A DNA stretch of 64,000 nt, taken from Hydractinia symbiolongicarpus. Lineage: Eukaryota; Cnidaria; Hydrozoa; Anthoathecata; Hydractiniidae. The stretch lies in assembly GCF_029227915.1 (NCBI RefSeq), contig NC_079882.1, positions 27,644,001-27,708,000 of the forward strand, given 5' to 3'. Positions within the stretch are counted from its first letter, which is position 1. Each line of letters opens with the position of its first letter. Under the pieces are notes generated by a model. That model had not been told where the DNA came from. It searched no databases and worked only from the letters and a program-made list of their open reading frames with translations. Shown here one piece after another: positions 13,001 to 25,000 of the stretch. A program made the position numbers and the translations under genes.

Positions 13001-16000
13001 TGAAGGAACGTAATCTCCATATCTATTATAAGGTGAAATATTTAATACCTTCTTTAGTAGACACCAATTTTTTAAAGAAAGCACACGAAATTTTACCCGA
13101 GTGTCGTCATGGTGATAAACGAACACCAAAATCCTTCATAAGCACCATATATTGCCCGTTCTTGAGTCAAGTCGCTTTCCTCAGCTGTCTGGTCCTGAAA
13201 GTATATTAAGGTTCATTGCGAATTTAAGTTTAAATGAATTAATATTTATTAATTTATCTCTATATTATTTAAAATTTCAGTAACGAAAAAATAACAAAAA
13301 TAGCAATGGTTTTCAAGCATACTGATAAAAGGGAACGAAAGATGTTTTTAATTTCCCGCGTTTTTTTAAGAAATTTTGAAATAAAGTAGAGAAATACAGA
13401 TAACTCACGGCGAACCATAGTATCCATCCCATTATTGTAGCCAACAACACTGCAATCAAAATTACCGGCCAGGCTGCCGCTACTGCGGAGAGTATATTTA
13501 CAAATCCAACTGTGTTATAATCCGGCTGATACACCAGCATGGCGCTTCCTTGCGATGCCACAAAACCAACAAATGGATGCACACCACCAAAACGTGTCAA
13601 TGCAAACCTGCCAAAGATTGGTAATGATATATCAACATCATTGTTAAGATATTTTTTTACTCCCTCTACATTGTCTTTTTTGACACTCTTCCATCACGCG
13701 TTCGGTTGTAGTAAATTCTGGGCTTATATCCTTTGCAATCTACACATACAGCATTTACGACCATGGACATTAAATCCGGAAACAAGCCCTTGACAATGCC
13801 ATCTTGATTAGACCCAACTTGTTCAATGTAAGGTTTAATTTCGTACCAATTACTGAATAGATATTTTGGACATTTGCATGTTCCTATAAATAAATAATGA
13901 ATAAATGAATGAATGGATAATTGAATGAATGAGATATTTCATGCCAACTACAAAAATAATTCTAGAAATGAAGCAATTTCATACTCTTAAACAATCATAT
14001 CGTCATCTTGTAGCTACTTACGTCCATAAACCGTTGCTATTGGACCATCACCATACACTGAATATCCAAATATCTGAAATTCATAAGTCGTATAACTTTC
14101 CAATCCTTCCACTCTGTACATCGAAGTGTGTCTATCTAATATAATATCATTTACTGATTCCCCAACTAAATATATGCCTCCTTGTATGAATCTTTTGTAG
14201 AATATTCTGTACCCGGTTAAGAAACCATTCTCTTCTTCTTTAGGAATAAAATCCCAAGTAACTGTCAATTCTGTAGTTGAATAAAGGTCAATAGCTGTTG
14301 CATTTGGCGGTGGTACACCAGGAGCTAAAAAGATAATAAAAAGGATAATAACAAGAAAATTTCTTATGGAGCACTAAGCGGTATATGGAATTTTAGTTAA
14401 GGAATTAGATAATTAGATAGTCTCATTGAAATTTATTTATCAAAGTTCAAGATTCCAGATACATGTTAATCATGGAGGTCATTTTATTAACACATGAGTT
14501 ACCTCCAGGAGGGGTTCGGAACACAAACACTTCATGAGGGCCAACGCCTGCACTTGTATATCCAGCAACCTCAACCCAGTACCACGTGTATGCTTTGAAA
14601 CTCTCCACCGTTCTTTGCTCCATCGTGTTATCAACTAAAACTGTATGGTGTTTTTCTCCGTGGTATTTACGATAAGTAATGTTATACCCAAGTAAATTGC
14701 CAGGTACTTCGTGACTAGGAATGTGGTCCCATGAAAAATAAACTGTGTTAAAATCCATAATTTGATGGGTGCAAGATGGTGGTTTGATGTACGGCACTAC
14801 AAGAGAATGAAATGTATTAATTTAATATGTATTTAATTTAAGAGTGCTAATATGAAAAGCACTCACAGAACGAGGGATAAGACATTATAAAAAACCCTGA
14901 TGATGTTATACATGCCACAAAAAAGGAATATTTTCATTAAATACTCTACGAGAACGATGAAAATCGCCTAAACAAATGACATATCTCACCTCCTTCTATA
15001 GTTTGTATCTCAATGAGAGAACTTGCAACACCGTTTCCTGAACTAATTGCAGTTACCACGCGGATTTCATACCACGCCCCTGGTGTTAAGTCAATTATTG
15101 TGTACGTCAAATTGTTTGTGCCAAAATTATCCCATGGCACACTTCGATCGCGTGGTCGGTAATATACTTGATAAAGGTTGAGTGCTCCGTTCAATAAGGT
15201 TTGATTAATTGGGCTCCAGCTGACGTTGATTGAAAATGGAGTAGGAGAGAAGGCCATGACAGTTTTAACTGGTCCCGTTGGAACTAAAAAAGAAGATTCA
15301 TTAGTTACCATATAAATGGATTTATTTGTTCATTCAGATTTCTTATTATACTATACTAGACTGTAAAAAAAAAGAGCAAGGGTGAGAAAAACACATACGT
15401 GTATTGATAGAAATGTCCTCCAAAGATGTTGGCATGGTGTTAAGAAGACCATCTTCCACAGTATGTTGTAATACTAATGATTCGATACTTGGAACAGCAT
15501 CATATAAAATGCTAAATTGTACAATAACACTGCCTCGCCTGAATTAGTAAAAAAAAAATTCAAAATAATATAACTAATATAAGTGGAAAAAAATATTAAA
15601 GTGGTCTTTTAAACCAATAGAAATAATTTGATTCGATAAGTTAATGTAGCAATCCCATCTACTTACGACATTGACAGAAATTCAATCTCGACATTCTCGG
15701 TTTGTTTCGATACTTCACTGGCATTATAGAACACTCTTAACTGTAAAAACAAAACAAAAAACTGTGAAAAACATATCCCTAAAAATCTGTCAACAACCCG
15801 TAAACTCTGAAAATATAAATTTTTTTATTGATTTTTTTTATATATGTTTTGAAATATAAAGTCAAATAGCTTGTATATTATACTTGGAAATATCTTTTTA
15901 CTTGTAGACAAAAAAATTGAAATAATTAAAAACAACAACAACAACAACAATAAAAATCACAATAGCAAAATACAAACAAACAACCAAACAAAACAAGAAA

Positions 16001-19000
16001 ACAAAAAGAAACAAACAAATGGCCAATGATCTGCAGTTATGTCTCATGGCATTTTTCTAACATATATATGGTTAAAGCAGTATGCAGAAAAAACTCTTCT
16101 TTTACTTTTTAAAGTCAATGTCAATTTCGTACCCTTGAATAACAACTTTTTAAATCTTGTAATAAAAGCACGACAAGAATAAAAATCATTAGGTAACTCT
16201 CGAAAGTAACTTTTATTGCAACGACGATATAAGAATGGATAAAGCTGTCAAGATTAATGAAGGACATGCATTATATTTACGTATTACAATAATAATTATA
16301 AAATGTTATGACGCTGAAAATGGAATAGATAGTCATTATGAAAAAATTAATTATCCACTGATACTTTTTTGTTGAAGTTTTTCTGTATTTATATTTATAT
16401 ACTTCAGATGTACCTGTCTGGGTGATTAAAATAAATGCATATATCTTTAAATTACAAAATTACGCATAAAAAGAAAAATCAAAAAACCAACCTCTTTCTC
16501 AATCTTTTTACTCAAATTCACAGATTTCTCGTTTGTTATTTGATACATTGGAAACTCCCATGTCTCTTCAGTAAATCGTACAGTATAAACATATAAAGCA
16601 GCTGAAATAGAAAACTTGGAAAAATATTTGGGTATTTAAAAACAGTTTTATTCTTAGGTTAAAAATTAAATATATTTATTTTGATAATATTCTTTTGAGA
16701 ATGGAAATTGCTAATTTTATCTGACTCTGAATAATCTTGTAATCTGATACAAAATGTCCAAGGGATAGTCTGATCCCTTGGACATTTTGTAAACATAAAA
16801 AGCGTTTGAGGTGCATGTGGACTGTTTTCTCTATTCAATCGAAGTCACTTACGCAAACATATAGTATTCTCGCTACATGAAAAGTTTCTACTGTTCTTGC
16901 CAACGCAATCAGCACCTCCATAGAGCGGTGCAGGTTCATCACAATATCGTTTTTGAACTCGAACTCCATCAAATCCACAAGAATGTTTGCACTCTGAAAC
17001 TTCCTGCCAATCACCCCATTGTCCATGAACTATAAAAAGTAGAATTCAACATGGTTCTTAACATGGTCATTTAGAAACTTAGGAGAAATGTCAATACACA
17101 GCTTTGTTGAAAAATCTTTTTCTAAAAACCTTCAACAAGACAAGACAAGGTACTACATTTCGGGTTAAAATGTTTTATTGGAGAAACAGACAAAAGAAAT
17201 TTTTTGATACAAAATTGAAGTGAAAAAATAACAGAGTGATATTAAACACGTTTTACTAGTCAGTTTGTGAAGCTTGAGATGCAATATAACTTGTTTCACG
17301 CATCCAAGAGAAAACTAAGAAATACATTGAAATAATGAAAACTTTACTCTAAAAAAGAGCAAACTTTCATGAAATTTTATATACTGTAGACCTCTCAGTA
17401 TAAGCCCATTCGATTATAAGCGCCTTTTTGTATCAGCCTATTATTTATATCGTTGCTGACAAGTGTAGGCATTGCAAGAAAAATTAGAACATCAAGTGTA
17501 ATCTTAAATCCCGTAGAGAATTGATGAAAAGCAGATTTGCAGCTAATGTTTTGCAGAGGTGCAAATCCAAGACATTGTTGGTAACCAGGTAACATTGTTG
17601 GTAAACGGGTAACTAGATGTTTATACTGATTTGTTTGTTAGAAGACTACTAAAATCTCATGCGCTTTACCAGGTGTTTTTTTTATTTATTTCGTAAACTA
17701 TTTTTTGTTTCCCGAACTATAGCTTATAACCTATAAACCCACCCGTGTATAGACTCACACGCGTACAAACCCCCCACCCGTGCTTGTGCATGAGCTAATA
17801 ACCTGTGCTTAAGCCCACAATAAAAAGCTTATTAACTTGTACAAGCCAAGGGCTTATATTCAGAGATTTAAAGTAGCATTACCTGGACACGGCATTGGAT
17901 TGCATCCTTCTTTTATATCAATATTGTGGTCTCCGACACAATAAGATCCATTGAAAGCGGGAGCAGGTGAATCGCAGTTCCTGCTCCTTTGTTGATAACC
18001 AAAACCGCAAGTTGCTGAGCAATTAGACCAAGACGACCATCCACCCCACTCACCATCCACTAAATAACAAATTTAAATTGTTTTTAAAATAAAAATTAAT
18101 TATTTCTCTTGTAAAGAGGATAAGAATGTACCTGGGCAGGGGTGAACATTACAATCTCGTTTGTCCAGAGAAGTTCCAGTACAGCCTCCTGCAACAATAC
18201 ATTCTCTGTACCTTTGGTAACGTCCAGTACCACAATCTTTATTGCATAAGCCCCAATTAGCCCATTCTCTATATTGAGCCATCTCTGCAATAGGGAAAAA
18301 TAAAAATATTTCTTCAGAATAAAAGAGAATATTAGTTGTTTATAAACATTATTGAAAAAGTATATCACCTTTGTCGATACATCTACATAATCTCCTGACT
18401 GTGTTGTCTCCAGTAGCATCGCAATCGATTTTAACAGGCACATTAACATATCCCCGGCAAATACCGCTGCTTAGAACTAAGCTCGGATCATATTTTCGAG
18501 AATAAAAATTTGTCTGCACAGATGAGTTGCATTTTACATAGATGGTTCGAGTGTAATTATAACCATCAATAACGTCTTCAAAATACCTTGAAGTGTTTTG
18601 AAAATTTAAGTCCAAAGCACACCCAAACTCTTCTCCTAAGTTTTCGCATGTTGATCTGCAGTTATCTCCAGGTGTTGCTAAATAATACCCTGAAAAGAAA
18701 TTGCAGAAAATCAAAATTATGCAGGTGGAAGAAAACGACAACCCAATAAAATATCTTGAAGGTCAAACAATTAATCAAAATTTAGAGACGTTAAAGAAGT
18801 CTTTATTGGTGCTTACCTGGACATGGAAAGTCGTTACAAGGTCGGAATTCTTGTCTCTCTCCGGGACAATAGTCTCCACCTTCCTCTGGTTCAGGATTTG
18901 TACACCACCTTTGTCTCATTGCATATCCTAATCCACAACTCCTCGCACAGTTTCCCCAATTCGTCCATGATGTCCAGTTTCCATCAGCTTAATAAGAATT

Positions 19001-22000
19001 ATTCAATTCTTTTACATCAGTAATAGTCAAAATTAAAATAACAGTGAAAACTTTAGTAAAGTAAAAAGACAAGTTGAACACGAGAATTTGTTCCAGAGAA
19101 ATAATTCTTCTGATAAAGTTTTTCGACAACAAACAAAACTTACTGAATTCTCCTGTTGTACCATTCGCAACTACGCTCAAAACTCCATACCCAACTTCAG
19201 TATAACCAGCCACGTAAATAACATAAGGTGTATGAAGTGATAAATCAGTCAATTCACAACTTGAGGTGCTGCAGTAATGTTCCCCTTTTGTTCGTCCCCT
19301 TCTGATGTCTGTAAAACCCTCTTCAACTTCAAAGAAGATAACGTATCCCAGTAGTACTCCTTCATGATACCATTTTGGTAATGGTATCCAACTTATATTC
19401 AGGCTACTACTGCTGGTATCGTAGGCTGTAACATTCAATGGAGGAGCACTGGGTACTAAATAAAAGTTAGGCATTTAAAAACACACTTAATTAACTTTAA
19501 ACGTTAGTTTCAATTTTGCAAAAAATACATACCATTCTGTTTCGTTTTGTAGCTTCTTTGGACAGAAACAAATGATTTTCCAGCCGAGGTGCAAGCTGCC
19601 ACGCTTAAATGGTACAACGTATAATTATCCAAGCCGTCTACCAAAACACCCGTTGTATTGGAAATCCAAGTGTCTTCATTTTGATCTTCTATAGTTTGCC
19701 ATTCATGCAAGGTATTTACAACAGTTATGTTGTAGTGAGTAACTATCCCACGCCGATTCATTGGAAAGACTGGCAGCCATGTTAGATTTATCGAATTTGC
19801 TGTAATGTTTGGAGCAAGTAAATGCCGGACAGGTCCATTTGGAACTGGAATTTAGAGAAAAGCAGAATTATAATTGAACTTCAATTGGACCATCTGCATA
19901 TATGCATCTAAACATAGTCCAAGTTATATAACTATATAACTGCCAGGTATCGCAAAATTTTTGTCTTATCAAAATTTAAATAAAAATGTTTAAAATATGT
20001 CATAAGCATCTTCACTTGTTGTCTCAATTATTTTATGTTAGTGAATTGCAAAGTTTGCAAGTCATAGGCAACAGGGAGTAGTTAACTGCGAACTAAAAAT
20101 ATATCATTTTGAATCAATAGTTGTGGCAGCACATTTTACACCATGATAAGAATGATACCATAGGAAGTAACTAAATTAGAAGTAACTAAAAAAAAAGTTT
20201 TACTTTGTATCCTTTTGGTGACCTGAAGAAATTGCAAGACAAATTGAAACCGTAGCGATTATCTCAGACGTTACAGATAAAAAAAAAATATGCAGAAACT
20301 GAATTTACCCATATCTAGCGATTTTGTGAATATGTTATCCTTTGCTCCACATCCAACCCTAGTGCATCCAGCAATGGTGAAATTGTAGAACGTGCCAGGA
20401 AACACAGTGAACGTCGCATTGTATTGCGTTATATTTCGATCAAAGCAATGTAATGAAGCATTATGTAAGACACCACAACCATACAAATGATAATGCTGAA
20501 GGATGCCATGAACAGACCGCGGTGGTATATCTTCCCATGATAGTACAAATGTATCGTTGGATAATAAACTTACATTAAAGTTTGCTGGGGGAAGCGTTGG
20601 TACTAAAAAAAGGTGAAACGGTATCATGACAGACACTCCGTTAAAATAGAAGTTTAGTCGATTCAAAATATTATATTTCCATATATTGTACTTTTCTTTC
20701 TCTCCGAAAACTCATTTTAAGTCACAAGCAACTAATATTAAAAGTTTGACACCATGTAAATCCATCTTTTTCTCATTCGAACTTTTATTTTTGTGCAGCA
20801 ATTGTCGCACTTTATGTGACGACGATTCAATATATAGATTATATCGGCACATATTTTTTTACTTTCACAAATACATCATATTTGTTTTAAAATTAAAAGT
20901 AGAAAATATTTTCTTGAGCTTATACTTAAAAAGTTTATAAAATTGATTGCTTTTTCTTTTTTTTCCACAAATTGTTATGCCTTCATTATTCTTTCAGGAG
21001 TTTCACCCAGGAGCTTGCAAGGACGATTACGCAATTTCACATACGTTGTGTCACATTTACGAAAAAACATGAAACTGCTTAATAGCTTAAAAAAACCCAG
21101 CACGTAAATTTAACAATAATTCTTTTTGAGTATACCTACATACAAAGGACAACGTTAAAGACATTTCTTCAAAATACAGAGTTCAACTTACTATCTTCCA
21201 AAGTCCGATTTTGTAATACGACTTCAGGACCAATCCCTTTCAAAGTAACAGCACTGATGGAAATATTGAGTTGGGTGAATTTCGTTACGTTAAAAAACAC
21301 TGTTGAAGTTAAAACGCCATCAACTTCAACACGACGAAATATTTGATCGTCATACTCAGTTACAATATTCACTTCAAAATGAATAACACCATTCTGAAGT
21401 AACCTTTCCGGTCTCCCGATTGTCAAAGTAAAGCATGTTGAATTAAAATGCTCAATCGAACAATTAAGAGGGATGCCGTGTGGAACTAAAAGACAAAAAA
21501 AATCATGTTACCACAATCCAAAGGTGAACACGTGACTACATCTAATCGAGAAAGCCGTTTCTATGTACGAATGCAAAGTTAACTTTTAGAACTTTTATAC
21601 CTATAACTTTCGTTTAGGTTATTTGGTTAGATTCAAAAGTCAACCTACACCCCTGTCAAAGTAAAACTTTTTCAGCCTAAGGACTGCAGAGTACTGGCCA
21701 AATGATGCTGTTTAGCCATGTCAACGGTTTTTCACAAAAATATCATGTTTAGGGTTGAAATTATATTACATTGTTTTCTTTTTCAAACTGTCCATCATCT
21801 TTTTATGATTAGCTGTCATATGTTGTCATTTAAAAACTAATCCGGAATGAATGCTGTAAAACTTTATAATAATAAATAAAAGGAAGAAAATAAACAGTAA
21901 AAAAACCTATAATTTTTTAATATAATTGTTTTTTACGAAAAAATCTTACCATCTTGGTCCGTCATATTGTAAACTGGATCAGAAACAAAACCCATACCAC

Positions 22001-25000
22001 CATTATTTTGAGCAAATGCAAGTATTGTGTAATTCCAATATTCATGCAAACCAAAATATTCAATTTCCCTGGATAACGTTTCGTTATAAAAAGTTGCGTT
22101 TGATAAAAGGGTTTCTATACTGACATTTTCCCTCACAACATCGAGATATTTTTCTGTTTCTAACAATATTAATCCATAAAACTGCAATTCGCCTGATAAG
22201 CAATGGCGAGATAAGGCATCAAATGTGACTATTAGAGATGTTGAACTTGAATTAAAAAGTTTCACATTGGGTGGTGGACAAAATGGAGAATGTTCTGCAG
22301 TGAGAAATTTAATGGTTAGATTTTCATTGCTGCATCCTTCTTCACTACAAGCTTTGCCAGTCATTGTATAGTTCGTGTAGTAATGAATGGTTAGCATGTA
22401 GTTGACAACTTTTGAAGATACTTGTGGATAAGTCAGGTCGGAACAATTAAGAAAGACTTCCTTTAACATATCCCAATAATCCAACTCGGCTTTGGTGTGA
22501 TTTATACTAACATTAAAAGTGGTGACATTATCCTCCCAATCTAACGACTGGTACAAAATTTGATAGTACATTACAACTGTTGTTTCATCCTCCAATGGAA
22601 TATCACCAATGCTAATGTTGACTGAAGACATTTCATTTGGCATTTGTGGTCCAAAGGTGGTATTTAAGACCTGAATTTGGGGGGGAACTATAAAATGGAA
22701 GAAGATTTTATTAGATTATTGACATACAATCGTAAACCCTATAGTGTAAAGTGGACTTACCAGTTCGGCCTAAAACGTAACAGAATTCATGCTTCACTCC
22801 AACGCCGATGTTGTTATAACCAGCGATTGAAAGATTGAAGAATCTCATATGTTTACAGTTCTCTGGGTGCGTGAGCTCACTAATGTTATTTGCGATTTGC
22901 ACATTTATGTATGGGCATGATAAGTTAAATTCTGGAAACAATGGCACTATACTGATGTCGTATCCATATAGTTTAAAAGAATTATAAATGTCAATATCAT
23001 GTGGTAACAAACTCCAATTAAACGCAACCATGGTGGCATTCACAAGTTTAATTGATGTGATATTTGGTGCTAACTCAGGAACTGAATTAAAAAGATAATC
23101 GTTAAGTGGAATTTAATCCAGCAGCTAATATGTATAAAATGTTCTTAATTGAAAGTTTGACTATACTAATATTGCGAGCTTTAGAGGTGAAATTCAAGTA
23201 TAACAAACAAACAACAACAACAATAACAAACATTCTCCTTACCACCTTCGTTGCTTCTTTGAACAACATTTGCAAGTGCACCTAAGCCTAAATTATTAAC
23301 AGTACCAATGTGTATATCATACTCAGTAAACACATCTAAGCCCTCCAACACAAACTCTGTCACATCAGCACTAACATTCAAAACACTATGATTAAATTCA
23401 CGTATGGTTCCAGTTAGGTTGTTCACTTCGGAAGTTTTTCTATAAAGTATTTGATAACATAAAAGATCTGGAGCGTTCCAGTAGAAAAAATCGTATTCTT
23501 CCCATCTCAGTTTGATTGACGTGCTATTGTGCGGCGATGCTTCTAAGATTGTAGGAGGGTGTGTGTTCACTAAAACAAAAGATAAAACAGCATCAACATA
23601 TGCGCATATGACACTAAATCACATTGTATCATTACTGCAATAGTCTAATAAAAACTTTGATAATACCAGCATAAAAGTTTTAAACATTTTAAAATTTTAA
23701 ACATTTTCTTTGGTCTCTTGCTTTATGATTCTTCTGTTTACTGTTGCCTTATTCGAGCATGTTCTTATTCGAACACATTTTTTAATCCGTCCTGTGTACG
23801 AATTAGGAGATATGTGCTGCATTCCAAAAAGTAGAATCTAAGTATTATAGACTACATATCGCTTTACCTGATGGTGATAATAAAATAACTGTACTGTTTG
23901 CAGGAGGGCCAAAACCCTGATGAGTAATTCTATAAATGGATAGGTAGTATTCACGATAAGGTGTAAGCTCTGATATCAATATGCTGTCAACACCAGTGTA
24001 AAAGAAATGCTCCTGCTCTGGCAAATATTCCACAGTGGTGTTAGGGTAATTTCCATGATAATAAACCGCATAACCTTTATGGTTTGTTGCATCTATTGAA
24101 TGCGAATTTAAAATGTTGATTTTTATATCATATTGCCCTTCTGCTTCGTACTCAACAGCAATGGCAGGTACTAAAAAAGAAAAATGCAACAGTATATTCG
24201 AAAAACATGGCATATGATCTCTTATGTTTTAATTATTTGACTAAACAAAATTTAATTTTTACGTAGTCTTTAGATGGATTGAAAACTAGCTTTTCCAACT
24301 TGCATCTTTTCTGCTTCAAAAGCAAAAACAAAAAAACTAACCTCCAAAGGAAGAATTACTTCTTTCAAATTTATAGTAATGGCCATGATGCTCGTAGAAA
24401 TATGTGCTGGTAAGACTATGAACGATGGTACGTGGTAAAGGTGGCTTGAATGAGAAATTTAACTCCGCAGAAACTGTACCGTCAGATGTTTTCCTAAAAA
24501 GTAATGATTACCCTAAAATAATATATTGAAATGTCTGTCTGTAAAGACCAAAATTGACATTTTTTCTTTCCAATTGCTGTCCGACTGCTGAGATATTATC
24601 TTATCATTAGCATAAGGAAGAAAGATATACATCGTATTTAAAATTTAGAGTGCAAATCTATTCAATATTGAATTGTAAAACTATTAACAGGAACTGGCTG
24701 ACATTAATTTTTATCATTTAGCCAACAAAGCGTTTTGTTTGGTTATTTTATTGATTTACATAGAAAAGAAATTCATAAAACGAGATAATTTTTTCACCAC
24801 AGAGCGAACAAAATGCCGTATGTTTCATCAACTAATAATGGCGGCACCGAGAGCGGACGTGTTGCTCGTGTTGTTGTTATCAATTTATACTTTTATCTAT
24901 ATAAAAAAACCAAGTTTTATAACTTCTGATGGTATAAGCCTTACTTTTGGAGTTGACCAAACACATGATATCTATTTATTGAAACATGGTTATTCCAGTT

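Noticed and set aside
12866-13194. Ordinary Kv channel gene
   Set aside because: There is no S1-S4 voltage sensor; M1 is preceded by, and M2 followed by, ligand-domain-like sequence plus a third helix.
13676-13681. Programmed ribosomal frameshift in the channel exon
   Set aside because: The required shift is a single base in a homopolymer with no stimulatory structure seen; a sequence error or mutation is simpler.
18096-18449. Long ORF overlapping TSP1 repeat 2 and the Cys-rich domain
   Set aside because: It is a shadow frame; the spliced TSP1 frame has conserved Trp and Cys spacing.
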